From: Durusdinium trenchii
Taxonomy: Eukaryota > Sar > Dinophyceae > Suessiales > Symbiodiniaceae
Assembly: GCA_963970005.1 (NCBI GenBank)
Contig: CAXAMN010018890.1
Span: 607,572 to 671,571, forward strand
Direction: 5' to 3'
Length of the DNA: 64,000 nucleotides
Shown: piece by piece, positions 1 to 11,595 of the stretch
Numbering within the stretch: position 1 is the stretch's first letter
Layout: each line of letters starts with the position of its first letter
Notes under the pieces: generated by a model
The model's database searches: none
The model's input: the letters and a program-made list of their open reading frames with translations, nothing else
What the model was told of the DNA's origin: nothing
Made by a program: the position numbers and the translations under genes

Positions 1-850
1 GTGAAACCTCAAGCTGCAACCGCACGGTCTGGGTAAGCGCACTGTCTGGGCGAAGCCCAAACCGTGCTTCTGATGTGGTGGCAAAAGGGCCCGCAAGCAC
101 AGAAAGAAACTGGATCGGGTAGTTGTCTTAAAAAATGTGAGGTTAGGAGGCCTCACATGGTTTTTTGTAGAGCTGACGACAGAAATTTGGGAGCTGACTA
201 CAGATTGCTTCCCCTGTTCTGCTTGCGCGTATGCACGCACCGAGTGATGTGATCGCCTCTGTCCGAGGGGTCGGCTGGGTCGCATCAACTGCGAGAGACT
301 CACTAGTGCAAACCTGAAAAAAAAAAGACTGGTGCAGCGACCGAGGAAAAGAGAGTCTTCCAGTCTGGACCGTTATCTTTCTGGGTGTAGCACGTGAATC
401 GGAAACTCCTGTGGCCGCTCCCTGTTGAGCTGGGGAAGAACATGGAAGGAGCTGCGGTCGCCCCTCGGGCTCCGAATGTGCTCCCTCCTCATCAGAACAA
501 TTGCATCTCCAAAGCATTTTCTTGTACGGAGGATGATCAAAGCAATGCATTGGAATCATCACGAAATCGCTTCCCCAAAGAGGACAGGGACTTGGATATT
601 AGACATGAAGGCTTGACACTTAGAAATCCTTCATCGTCCATCCCCAATGAGGGTAATTCAGACGCCATGGGACAGCTGCCCAACTATCCTTTGGGAGATC
701 GAAGGAAAAGATTGGGCGAAACAGAACTGAGTCCAGCTGAAGGCGAGGGTTTGGACCTGGCCAAGGAAATTCCTTGTGCAAACTCCCCCTACAAAACCAA
801 GGTGTGGAGCTTGTGAAGACATGAATGTGTGTGTGTGTGTGTGTCTGTGT
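1..850. other. Unassigned stretch with one 140-codon open frame
   Basis: No recognisable gene. A plus-strand frame is open from 394 to 816. Its C-terminal half is hydrophilic and rich in Arg, Asp, Glu and Ser, which is compatible with a coding exon, but I see no clear acceptor or donor at its ends and no family resemblance. A (TG)n tract at about 824-850 leads into the first copy of the structured repeat. Confidence 0.3.
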
Positions 851-1211
851 CACACTCTGTTCCAAAGAGTTTCTATTCGATCCGTATCGCAGGGGGTGGC
901 AGCAGGAACGAGAGTCTGCCACCAACGAAGACACTCTCGATTTCCTGGTGATACTGGGACTGATCATCCCAGCGTACCTGCCTTGATTGCAAGCTGTGAC
1001 ACCAATTTTCCTCTGGTTTGCTTTTATTGTCCTTGCATGATAGACCCCTAAACCTTTCTCCCACCGCTGACTTGCAGCCGCATCGCCGCTGAAGTGTCGC
1101 TGAGTGAAACGATTGTTCAACCTTTCAAGTCACCTGACTGTCTCGCCATGCTGTTCCCTCACCATTTTCGACCTGGGAATTGAGTTAACTCAAGCCCAAT
1201 TTCAGAGTGTG
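851..1211 (-). repeat. Structured retroposon-like repeat, module A, copy 1
   Basis: This 361-bp unit is bounded by CACACTCTG and its inverse CAGAGTGTG. It matches 2813-3173 with only about four differences and is a diverged relative of 2138-2519. Read on the minus strand it ends in a (CA)n tract (plus-strand (TG)n just left of 851), like the simple-repeat tail of a SINE or LINE. It contains two hairpins: 954-972 (stem CTGGGA/TCCCAG, loop with TGATCA) and 903-947 (stems CAGGAA/TTCCTG and CGAGAGT/ACTCTCG). An open frame runs across it on the minus strand, but base changes between copies conserve stems rather than codons. It continues directly into module B at 1212. Confidence 0.75.
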
Positions 1212-1648
1212 TGCCGCTCTGCCGTCCCACTTGGGTGCAGGGTGTGATCCCCGTCACTGGGGCGCTGATTTCACTCCGGACTACCATTAACAGACTTTGC
1301 CGAGTTCTGCACTCGTTGGATTATCTTAACGGACTTTTGTTTCACCACTGTATTCCCAAAAACCTACGCCGCCGGGCTCCACGGATATCCAAACTGCCGG
1401 GTCAACGGAGAATGAACCCGACGTGTTCACTACCCCAAACACCCCAACCCCTTTTCCCCCCCCGGCTCATTAGGGTAACAGAGGGGAATGGTACTCGACA
1501 CACTTGTGTGTCGGTGCCTTTCCCTCTGTTGTCCCTTTTCTAGTCTACTCTACCCGGGCGGTTTAAGACTAAAGTCCCGGCCCCCTAACTATTGCACTTA
1601 ATTCATTTCTGCTAAGTAGTCAGTAATTCTAGAGTGCTAGGTAGTCAT
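1212..1648 (-). repeat. Structured retroposon-like repeat, module B, copy 1
   Basis: Module B lies next to module A on its 5' side in minus-strand reading. It is homologous, in inverse orientation, to 1706-2137. Both ends are well conserved and the middle is diverged. It contains the hairpin at 1477-1530: inner stem CGACACAC/GTGTGTCG, then GGTAC/GTGCC, then a perfect 9-bp outer stem AACAGAGGG/CCCTCTGTT. A second hairpin at about 1215-1241 (CTCTGC/GCAGGG) has the paired replacement CTCAGC/GCTGAG in the other copy. Confidence 0.7.
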
Positions 1649-1705
1649 ACACACTCTGACATTGGTATTCAGTGAACTCAGTTCCCACGTTGAGANNNNN
1701 NNNNN
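1649..1705. other. Assembly gap next to a 47-bp exact duplicate
   Basis: Ten Ns lie at 1696-1705. The 47 bases before them (1649-1695) are identical to 2137-2183, the start of module A copy 3. The gap therefore sits where two near-identical repeat contigs were joined, and the order or copy number here is not certain. Confidence 0.9.
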
Positions 1706-2137
1706 GAATACCTAGCACTCTAGAGTTACTGATTACTTAGCAGAAATGAATTAAATGCCATAGTTAGGGAGCGGGACTTTAGTCTTAGACCGCCCGGGTA
1801 GGATAGACTAGAACGGGGACAACAAAGGGAAAGGCACCGACACACAAGTGTGTCGAGTACCATTTCCCTGTTTTACCCTAATTAGGTCGGGATAAGAACG
1901 CGGTGGGGAGGGGGGTTGGGAGACCTGCCTGAAGGGGCTTAAGCCCGACGGCTTGTCAAATCACGTTTTTTGGCCCGGCGGCCGTGGAAGCAGTAAATTC
2001 AGTTAAGGCTGGTCAAGTGGATCCAGTGGTGAATTCCGGTGAAGGTGGAAAAGCTCAGTTACACGATTTCCGGCATGAATTCAGCGCCCCAGTGACGGGG
2101 ATCACACTCAGCACCCGAGTGGGACGGCTGAGCGAAA
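1706..2137 (+). repeat. Structured retroposon-like repeat, module B, copy 2
   Basis: Inverse-orientation relative of 1212-1648, followed directly by module A copy 3, so 1706-2519 is a full B-A element on the plus strand. The capped hairpin at about 1814-1876 keeps the inner stem CGACACAC/GTGTGTCG, while its outer stem is weaker than in copy 1. The two elements face each other head to head across the gap. Confidence 0.7.
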
Positions 2138-2519
2138 CACACTCTGACATTGGTATTCAGTGAACTCAGTTCCCACGTTGAGAAGGAAGGCGATGGAACG
2201 GAAAGGTGCATGAGTCAGCAAAACCGTATTGTTGAACAAAGTTTCGACAGGTGTGCGGTGGCGAGCCTCTGTACAATTCAGCTGCGTGAGAAAGTGGGAA
2301 GGTTTGTGGGAAGTATCATGAACCACCATGGAATCAAAAAAGGAGGATTGGAACAGCTTGCTCAACCGTTGAAGCAGGTACAGGTGGATGATCAGTCCAC
2401 CCATCCCTCGATACACCAGAGCTTCGTTGCGTCAGGTAGGTGTATCGAGCCTGACGCCCCTGCCTTATGGAGTAGTGGTGGTGGAAACAGTGGCATTGAA
2501 CCCTTTGGTACAGGGGGTG
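2138..2519 (+). repeat. Structured retroposon-like repeat, module A, copy 3 (diverged)
   Basis: 382 bp from CACACTCTG to CAGGGGGTG, followed by a perfect (CA)n tail (2520-2538). It is clearly related to copies 1 and 2 but strongly diverged. The hairpin 2383-2401 has stem GGTGGA/TCCACC around the same TGATCAG loop as copy 1, with three base pairs changed in a compensating way. The second hairpin 2407-2449 has an 11-bp perfect stem (CTCGATACACC with its complement) around a loop that keeps CTTCGTTG. This is the best evidence in the window for selection on RNA or DNA folding. Confidence 0.75.
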
Positions 2520-2539
2520 ACACACACACACACACACAC

Positions 2540-2812
2540 GGACACATACACCTCCCTGCCCCCCGCTTTTTTCTCTTCCGCTTTTTGTCGTTTTTTTTGG
2601 CTTTCCTTCGGGCTTTTTAGGTTGTTCTTGAGGCTCGTTTCTCTACCCCAGTCAAGGGCTAAGTATTCACTTTTTGCTACGCCTATCTTTCTCTCTTGCC
2701 CTCTTAGCGCTGCTCTTCCTGGCTTTCTTTCTTTTGCTTCTAAGGCCTTTTAGGTGCCTGTTTAGGTTTTCCGCGAAAGCGCCGCAAAGCGGCTGAGTGT
2801 GTGTGTGTGTGT
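2540..2812. other. Pyrimidine-rich spacer
   Basis: Long C/T-rich stretch (about 2550-2750) followed by a (TG)n run at 2797-2812 that forms the tail of module A copy 2 in minus-strand reading. No coding potential seen. A small GC hairpin occurs near 2772-2793. Confidence 0.6.
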
Positions 2813-3173
2813 CACACTCTGTTCCAAAGAGCTTCTATTCGATCCGTATCGCAGGGGGTGGCAGCAGGAACGAGAGTCTGCCACCAACGAAGACACTCTC
2901 GATTTCCTGGTGATACTGGGACTGATCATCCCAGCGTACCTGCCTTGATTGCAAGCTGTGACACCAATTTTCCTCTGGTTTGCTTTCATTGTCCTTGCAT
3001 GATAGACCCCTAAACCTTTCTCCCACCGCTGACTTGCAGCCGCATCGCCACTGAAGTGTCGCTGAGTGAAACGATTGTTCAACCTTTCAAGTCACCTGAC
3101 TGTCTCGCCATGCTGTTCCCTCACCATTTTCGACCTGGGAATTGAGTTAACTCAAACCCAATTTCAGAGTGTG
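2813..3173 (-). repeat. Structured retroposon-like repeat, module A, copy 2
   Basis: 361 bp, nearly identical to 851-1211 (about four substitutions), without module B. It is embedded in (TG)n on both sides. In minus-strand reading this is a 5'-truncated copy with a (CA)n tail, as expected for target-primed insertion, or an insertion into a pre-existing microsatellite. Confidence 0.75.
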
Positions 3174-4074
3174 TGTGCGTGTGTGTGTGTTCTAATACTG
3201 AACCCCCCCGGGTTGTGGTCGAATTGTCCTTTTTCGGGTGGTTCAAACAAAGATCTCCCTCTTCCAATACACATCCGTTTGCTTCCACCAACACTGGAGG
3301 TGGGAGAACACCTGCTCCCTCCGCACGCTCTCTCCCTCCGCGCTGGACTCGGCCGTCCCCACACGGCTCACCACCAGACGATGCTCGACTCCCTGGTCCT
3401 GGAGCAGCATCGATCTCCGACGCAAAAACGCGGGTCGACTCACAAAAACCACGTGTTTTTTGCGCCAAAACCACAGGGTCACAGGGGTCCATGTGAGTTA
3501 GAAGTGTCAATTGTCTGCACTGATGGTATCTGATGGTGTCCAAAATCAAGGGAAAGGTTTGTAGCTGTGGTCTGCCCTTTTTTAAGCTTCTTTTGGATGC
3601 CTTTTTTTCGCCTTCTTTCCAGACTTGGTTGGACACGGTCAAGGGTGGGCCAGGCCATTTATGATCTGAACTGAGGGTGTTGCAGGGTGCCGGTGGATTC
3701 CCGGAGTGAATTCATGGGCGCATCGGGCTGGGCACCATGTAGGGAGCTGATCGGCAGAAAAATCCTCCACGATTGACTGATCGGCAGTTATGTTGAAGCA
3801 CCATGGATGGGTCACCATCTGGACATGTGTTTTTAAAGCCAAGCCAGTGCCATGTAGTGTTTGGGGTATATCTCACGAACTGATGGAATCTGGGTTTGGA
3901 CTTCGACAGAGTGAGTGAGTGGGGGTACTGACGGTTGGATTCCACATCCAAATGTAATGTAGATAACATATATATTAATATATATATATATATTGATATG
4001 TATATAGTATAACAATATGATACAATTATATAATACAACACAATATCTTTGATCTCAACACCATCACACCTCAC
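3174..4074. other. Unassigned stretch
   Basis: Starts with the (TG)n that flanks the repeat, then a CCCCCCCGGG-type hairpin near 3202-3215. No recognisable gene. An AT-rich (TA)n tract lies at about 3967-4035. Confidence 0.5.
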
Positions 4075-4193
4075 CCATTTTGGACCACACCGACTTCGCC
4101 GAAAAAAAGGCCGCTCGGCTCGAACCGGCTCCTCTTCGAGGCGGCGGATCGTCATGGCCTGGAGTTCTTCGACCACCGTTGAGATCCAGCCAT
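4075..4193 (-). CDS. Candidate internal exon, unknown protein
   Basis: Minus-strand frame open for about 39 codons between a GAG acceptor at 4194-4195 and a good donor (TGG followed by GTGAGG) just below 4075. The peptide contains VEELQAMTIRRLEEE, which is helical and charged, then an Arg-rich part with RCGPKW at the end. I do not recognise the family. Splice motifs and amino-acid composition are the only support. Confidence 0.35.
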
Positions 4194-4195
4194 CT

Positions 4196-6815
4196 CACTG
4201 CTGAGACGAATGAGGGAATGAGGGAAAAGGAGGGGAATGGCCTCTTCAAGGCTGTGAGATTCGTCCAGCCACCCTTCTTCCTTGCGAAGCGGACACCACC
4301 GGCCGTCATCGATCCACCGCTGCTCCAAACCGGCCGCCCGTTCGATTCTCCCCCCTGAGTCGCCCGGACCACGCGAAGGTACACGAGCTCGCGATCCTTA
4401 CAGGCCTGGCACCGACGAACGGATCGGTCGGTTCAGGGCATCGGAAACCAATCGAAACCCTTCCCGTCTCGGGCATCGGTCGAGTCGAGCTTCGGCTTTT
4501 CGGACTTGGCGGACCGTGTCCAGTGACAGAGAAGTTCCGAAAGAAGCACGCACACTTCTGATCGCTTCACCTGTACCATGGCCGATGACATGATGTAGGT
4601 CTGTAAGACCAAATGTCCTATGATGAGCAATTGTTGCTTGCTGACTGTCAGTACATGAAGTGATGGCCGACCAATCAGCTCAAGAGAACTGAAGGCACTT
4701 CTACTTAGAGCTTCCACAGAGCTTCCACCGGAAGCATCCCCTGATTTCGCTGGAATCCACCGAACCAGGAAGACGCGCCCCACCCCGCCCCCCGGGGCCC
4801 CCAAAAAAAAAAAAAAAAACGAACCGGACTCGGTGGCGACCTGCAAGTGTTGCAGCGTCTGCAGTTGATCCTGGCGAACAGACGAAGGAGGCCGGAGTCT
4901 CAACGAAGGGAGCCAGGGAGGAGGGCGGATTTTTTTGGGTGCTCCTGTTGGTGCTGGTTCTTGGGGTACATTGAAAGAAGCCTCCGACCATCAGCAAGTA
5001 CCAGCAAAAAGACCCGCGAGGCAGTTTTGGCACCTGGAACTTCCAAGGGGTGTCCAATGGAGATCATAGGTTCTGTAGGGAAGTCCATTGGTGACCCCGA
5101 CAGGAAGGTGATGGCATGCTTTTTGCATGCTTTTGGCTAGGGAGTGGACTTTTATCATCTATACATATATATATATATATCCTCGTCGACCAAATCGAAA
5201 ATATACTAAATCGACTAGGCCGGCCGAATCACAAAACCACATGATCGAGTGCTGAAAATGCTTGGGTCCCGAAAGCATCCACGGCTCAGGAAGCCCGGAA
5301 GGCACTGGTTGGTGTGGCTGAAACATGCTGAAACCATACTCGGGAGCTCTGGTTGGTGGTTACAAACCACCCTTAAAAAACTTGTTCACTCAGCGAACTG
5401 TTATGATATAGTCATCCGGTAAAGGGTGAAAAAAGGATTTACCAAAAAAATATAGACGATCCTCGACCCTCAACCAGATCTGCGTGCTGTTGGTTCGAAG
5501 AGAAATTAACCCTGTCGGCAACGTCGCTAATCCCTCTGCCCCTATGCCAGGGAAACGGCTTAACGATGAAAAGGGATTCCCATATTCCAAGTTCGAGCGA
5601 CTTGGAAACCCAAGTGCCCACTTGGTGAGTGTCCGTTAATCCGGCAGACCCCCGATCACCTTCCACGGGGGCACTGTCACACCCCTTGTTCCTGACCGAA
5701 GCCCCAACCATGCGCACCATCTTGCTGAGCCAGATCTTCATCTCCCGTTCCCTGGACGTGTGGGGATTCCGGCAGGTGGACGTGCATCCGGAATCGTGCT
5801 ATCACGCATTGGCGAAGCCAGCACTAGCATGAACAAAACTCAGTCACTCATCTGCTCAACTTCTGCCCGAAGACAAAACCTTGAAGCTGAAGGTGGACTC
5901 CCCGTTGGCAAATGCATCGCCCATGAGCGCACCAACATGTCCCTTGACAACACAGAAAGTGGCGTTCGTACTACAACGAACATCGTTCGCACCTTGAAAC
6001 GCATTTGGTGAAGTTACGTTCAATGTTTCATATGGAACATATAGAAGCAAAGATATGGCATGGTCTTAAGTCTTAAAGCCTACAAGTAATAACAACAATA
6101 ACAAAACGGACAAACAAAAACAAGATGTCGGTCTGTGGGTGGGAAAAATCATCCGATGGTCCACCCCAGAGTCTCTTCGCTTCGCACATTTTTCCAGTTG
6201 CTGCCGTTGTGGGACTGTCCGCCGTTGCCGCGGGGTGGGCGCATCGGGTTCTCTTCTGCATCCATCAGCACCGCGTCGGTCTTTGGCCTTGGAGAAGTCG
6301 GAGGGAAATAAGATGAGGACCTGTGGAGATGTGAAGATGGGTCCCATAACCAAGGCTCAGTTTGGGGTGGAAAGTCCCCAAGCACGAGGCGAGACGAGAA
6401 TGTTTCAGGGATGATGGAAGATCTATCAGTGGCTTCGAACACCCCACATCCATGTGCAACGTTGAGAGATTCCCTGCAACTGACTGTCCAGACTTACACA
6501 GAAGTCCAGCCAGTGGAGCCCAGCTTGGGTCGCATGAAGCACACGTTTGGCAACAGCTGCGACGTTTGGGATGTAATGACATCTGTCTAACAGAATAGAC
6601 CGGTGACTCACCCAAACATTCCATGTCCTTTCAGATGAACCAATTTGATCCTGGAAAAGGCTCACACCTCTGCAGGGGGGGTTTTAGAGCACCGACTCCC
6701 AGTTGTTGGATTTGGTAGTCTTGGGACTTAGGATGTCTTAGGATGTCTGTGCCAATTATCCAAGTTGACCACCAGACTTCGTGGAGTAATGGCTACGTCG
6801 CCTAGCTGCTCATAC
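4196..6815. other. Unassigned stretch
   Basis: No recognisable gene. A poly-A run lies at 4803-4819 and a (TA)n at about 5161-5180. A minus-strand frame (5439-5741) and a plus-strand frame (5629-5832) overlap, and neither has decisive splice signals. GC is close to 50%. Confidence 0.4.
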
Positions 6816-6988
6816 CATCCTCAGGCCTTCCTTTCCGATTCTCCCACCGTCCGAGTCTGCCGTACGTCGTGCCCGAGAGATCTCGAACCGGGCGACGCTC
6901 CGGTCTCGTTCGGCGAGTTCGTCGAGGCGTGTCGTGTCTTTTTCCAAAGAGGCCTTCGTTTCTCCAAGGAGTCTCCTCAGACCTTCCA
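6816..6988 (-). CDS. Candidate coiled-coil exon, unknown protein
   Basis: This 173-bp minus-strand exon begins after a pyrimidine-rich acceptor (TTCTTCACAG at 6989-6998) and ends before GTATGAG. It encodes two bases plus 57 codons. The peptide opens with EGLRRLLGETKASLEKDT and continues TRLDELAERDRSVARFE, with leucines spaced as in a coiled coil, then a basic Arg-rich segment. The length is consistent with the frame being open throughout. No catalytic motif and no family recognised. Neighbouring exons of the same gene were not found. Confidence 0.5.
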
Positions 6989-9900
6989 CTGTGAAGAACA
7001 TCCCGGTGAAGACGGACGACGCTCCCAATGGACGACGCTTCAAGCATGCGGCTCATGTGGACTGTGAAAAGAAGGTCTTGGTCTTTGTCTTCGTTCGTCA
7101 CTGGGCGCTTTGTGTTCTAAGAGTCGGAAGCAAAGGCAAGTTTGAAGAAGGCGAACATCCCACAGTTCTTGTTTCGAACGATTTGCCAAGCTCACACTTC
7201 CCCCCGAAAGGTCAACCCATTTGCGCTCACGGCACAGCCCATCTCACACCTAAAGGGAAAAGAAACATGCGCGCGATCACCGCGACCAACCCAACCCTCA
7301 CGGTGATCACCGCGACCCAAAAAACGCACGAAGAAAAACGCGATCAAACGTTCAACTGGGTCGGTGAAGCGTTGGCTCGTTGCGTTCCTTTTTTTCCCCC
7401 CCTCGGGTCCGGGGAAACGGTGGTTGTCCTCCCCAAAGTCGCATCAGTGAATGGTGCAAGTTGCGTGGTCCTAATCCCTTATTGTTTGAGGCAAAAAGAG
7501 CCCTGTTTTACGTGTGAATGGGGTGGTGTTGTTGCTCGGGGTCCTACAACCCCATCTTCTATGTAAACCGTTTAGTGGAGAGTCCCTTCCCATGCTCAAA
7601 CCACTGCTTGAAGAAGATGCAGATCTCTTGGTTTGGGCACTTGCTTTGAATTCGTCGACCCATTCCCAACAGTGCGCTTGAATCGGGCTTTCCGGGCTTT
7701 CCTTTACAGTTCTCTTCTATGCTGACTCTTTGGTGCGTAATCTTGACTTCTAGACGCCTTGGATCTGTTGGCCGTTTGTGCCATTGGGAGCTCATTCAAG
7801 CGAAACCTCAGACTCACTTGGCCCTAATCATCCGCAGCCTCGCCCGAAACATCCTTCGGGCACCCCTTAAACCTGTTAAGTTAACTTCATAACTTAATTT
7901 TACGAACTTTCATATTCTGTTCAAGACACTGCTTTCGCTCAATACAGTCACCCTCAAGTAGAAACTATATCGCAATCTAATTGCTGAGTGGCTCACCATT
8001 AGCCCAGCTGGAGACCCCAATAGACAAAGCACCTTTTCACATGATCGGCTTCGAAGCATGACAGTAGCTTGTGAGCAAGACTGGTGGCTCAACGACGTTC
8101 AACACGACCGGGACACCATCAGAACAGCCTCCATCACAGGACCGAAAAAGCCCACCCAGATCTGCCGGTGACCCAACAAGGCCCGTCCGATGAGGGGACT
8201 TGGCCCGTCCCCATCGTGCTGGGGAAAAAGGACGAGACCGAAATGGTTGTAGGATGTTGTAGGTATATTGGTCAGGTGAACGGGTGACCCGCCGTCAGCG
8301 AAGCAGGTCCCACCAAGCCTGCTTCACCTTCGCAAACGCTCTTCGGCAACGGTTTCATCTATCGGTATACAGACCTATCCTGAAGACCATTCGTTTGACC
8401 CTTCATACAAGCCAAAATGGGTGGTGGCTATCAAAGTACATCAAAAGATATCAAAAGTGGTTGTCCAACCGTTCCGATGACCGTTCGCTTCACCAACATT
8501 GTGGCACAGTATTATGGCACGTCCAGCATCAGAAATCCCATCAGAGAGACCAACTAATCCCACCCATGCCGAGAACGATGGAAAACCAACGAGTTGCATT
8601 GAACAAATCCCATGAGGATGGAGTTGCTTCAGGTTGTCCTCTCCCCCAGAAACTCTCTGAGTGTAAACCATTGAACTTGGGACCATTGCGACCCAACTCG
8701 CAAGGTTGGACCCCAGTGACTTGCAAGGCTGGACCCCAGTGAACCTCACCCATCCCAGTGACACGTGCACTGCTTAGTTGTACCATCTTCCCTCAAGAAA
8801 GCGGGAGGTAATACTCACGACAGGTGGGAAAACCACTGCCCCCAAAAGATACTTCATGACAAAGCAAAAGGAAACGAGCAACATGAGTGATGCTTTTTGA
8901 GACAGTGTGACTTCACCACATGTTCCAAACTGCGGCTTCGATTGTGGCCAAGTAAAAGTCAGGTGCTCCTGTCCAAGGTTCAGTCGAGTTTCCAACTCGA
9001 AATCGCTTCAAAACTAGGACGTTCAGTAGCCGATCTTCGACTGTCTGTGTCCAAACCAAAGCCTCCACCGTGGTCAACGGGCAAATCGTTTCGGTAGAGG
9101 CGTGGCTTCTCTGCGGTCGACCAAACGGTACACCGGTGCACCGTGGCACCCGCGGTACCGCCGACCGTACCGTGACGTACAGCATACAACTGGCGTCCGT
9201 GCACCAAGGCGGAACTTGAGTCGGGCTGTGGACATGTTGTTTTGACCCAACCTTTGGGGTTGCTGTAAGTGGGGGACTCGCTGCAGCGATGCGACGCAGC
9301 TGGTCTTGGGAAGATGGGCTTTACAGCAATCAATCGCTCACCAGCCAGCCTTGTGGCCTTATGTTTCCAGCCATGAACATGGAGAAGCTCAGTCATGTCC
9401 TTTGGTGCCTTCCGTTTTCAAGGGGGGGGCTTCGTGGGCCGAAATACGTCCCCAAAGTCTTGCCTGCCAATTGGACCCCTTGGAAGAAGGAAAACAATCC
9501 CAAAACCCCTTGGACCAGGAGATCTCTCCCTGAAAAAATGGGCCCATCGAACTGGAACTGGACAACCCTCTAAGTGAAGAGATGAACCGCCCAGACCGAG
9601 ACGGACCCACAAAAGGGCGATTCACAACGAATGGACCGGGGTCACAACGTGGGTTCCCTTTTTGCGTTCTGTCCAGCTCTGGTTACAACGAAGGAAGCTG
9701 TGCTGAAATGGGCTGAAAGGAGTTGCTCTTGGTGAAAGGACAACTGCTGGCAAGCCTGAACGAACACTGCGCAGGTTGCACAGTGGAAACTGCAGTCCAT
9801 GATGGCAGCCGTAAAATGAGAAGGTCAGTGCTGACTACTGGCAGCTAAGCAAGTTTCCAGAAAAATAGACAAGAAAGAGACATGTTCATCAGGGTCTGGC

Positions 9901-11416
9901 AATGGATTTGCGGCCTGAAATGGATTCTTTTGAACAACTCAGAAAGCCTTCAGAAGGGTCCTTACGGTCCTTCCAGCAGGTCCAGCCTTCATTTCGAGTG
10001 GACCACCTGACCATCTCCACCGCCTCTGTACCGTGAGACGGGCAGCACATCACCGAGGGAAACCGTCAGCCGTTTGGGGATCAGGGAGACATGGAGCATT
10101 CATCGCATCTCGCATCTGACAAAAAGCAGAAGCTGGTTGAAGTCGAAGTGAGAAGAAGTGCTGAATGAGGTCTGAGTTCTTGTCAGTGGTCTTTGACCTT
10201 TCAGTGGTCTTCGAGGTGGGAGAGGGAGAGAAGAAAAAAAAGAAACAGAGAAACCCTGAGCAATTCCCAAGAAAAGAATCTCTGCGACCAGTTTTGGATG
10301 GAGCGGATGTCTTCGTCTGTCTTGCTTTACCGGATTCGTTCACTCCCTGTTCACCCCCCGTTCGGGAGATGGTGCCCGAATCTTCACCTCACCCACGGAA
10401 GCCTGCCCTCAGACTCTGTGGTTTGGGGTTGAACTTCATGAACCCTTTGGGGGTGGATAACCAAAATTCCTTTTGAAGCAAACAGTGCTATTTAAGGTCT
10501 AAGAGAGGTCTCCAGTTTGAGAGGCGTCACCCCCCCCAGAACTGGGGCCCGATCTTGCAGGGGCTCCAAAATAGAAGATCGGCGTCTCTTCAGCTCATCT
10601 GGGGAGCGAAAGACCTGTTTCCTCTTGATACGGTTGGTGTTTTTATGCGGCCGATTGAGTCGATTTTCCAGTCCTCTACTGATGGCCGCAAAACAAGTTG
10701 CTAGCTTTCTAGTATGTCCTATGCCAATCATCTAGCTCTCAATGTGTCTATAATCCAAAAAGAGTCTACCGGATTCATCACCCCACAAGGACTAACGACT
10801 AACCACACCCCCAGAACCTCCTCTTTGCTGGATCTTGAGCTGGGGCTTTATAAATGCCAGGTGTGCAGCTGCCAGGTGGTTTAGAGGGATGTCGAATAAC
10901 GCTTTCTATTTCACTTCCAGAACCTGGTAGAAGTCGGTTCCGTACCGTCTTCTTGCGAAAAAAACCCCTCTCTTGGGCATATCCGCCCATCCAAGCTCCC
11001 CTTGATCTCCGATTCTGGAGGCAACGCAACGGAGTTGCCATCTTCAAAAAGGGGGGGCCCATTCTGAAGCGCACGTGCCTTGGCAGGAGAAGGCACGGGC
11101 GCCGTCTTGGGGTGGTCCGAAGCTGGGGCGGGTTCCCGTCGTCAGCCCACCAGCCAGAGATGGGAGTCCTCCACCAAGACCTGCCATTCCCTGTGGCCCA
11201 TCCCTGTGGCCTCAAAATATACTGGCCGCACCCCCCAGTAGAAACACCCGGGGAGCGGATCATAGGGGGGGCGGGCCGCCCTTGTGCGGCGCGAACACCG
11301 GGCGGTTTCACCCGAACACCGGGCGGTTTGGTCACCCACGGGTCACATCAACCGACTGCAACGGTGCAGGGCGGGTGTTCCGAAAGATCGAATTCGGAAG
11401 GAGGCTCTTCTTGCAA
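6989..11416. other. Unassigned stretch with overlapping open frames
   Basis: No assigned gene. Frames are open on both strands at 6934-7566 (plus), 8980-9396 (minus), 10799-11335 (minus) and 10854-11441 (plus). One short candidate exon ends with a GTGAGC donor near 9341 (minus), but its acceptor is poor. A direct 22-bp duplication containing GAACACCGGGCGGTTT lies at about 11291-11332. Confidence 0.35.
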
Positions 11417-11595
11417 ACCGGACTGGTGGGCGACTATATAGTGTTACCATGTTTTACCCCCAAAAAAGAACGGACTGGTGGGTGACTAGTTTTACCATGT
11501 TTTACCAACAAAAAGCACAGGACTGGTGGGCGACGAATTATACAGTTGCACCAAAAAAACCAAAGGAAAAGCACAGGACTGGCGACTCCAAACTC
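11417..11595. repeat. Diverged tandem repeat, three units of about 60 bp
   Basis: Three units start with GGACTGGTGGGYGAC or a variant at about 11419, 11472 and 11519, each followed by TTACCATGTTTTACC-like sequence in the first two. The last unit carries an A-rich insertion. No coding role seen. Confidence 0.7.

Noticed and set aside
620-3082. Minus-strand ORF conserved in the two near-identical module A copies (620-1120 and 2762-3082)
   Set aside because: The copies are too similar to show selection, and the diverged third copy conserves hairpin stems rather than codons.
3712-4176. Long minus-strand ORF running into TA repeats
   Set aside because: Only its first part (above 4075) is protein-like; the rest is microsatellite translated as Ile/Tyr runs.
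8980-9396. 138-codon minus-strand ORF
   Set aside because: Only a short end segment (DMTELLHVHGWKHKATRL) has a donor; the acceptor is poor and no family is recognised.
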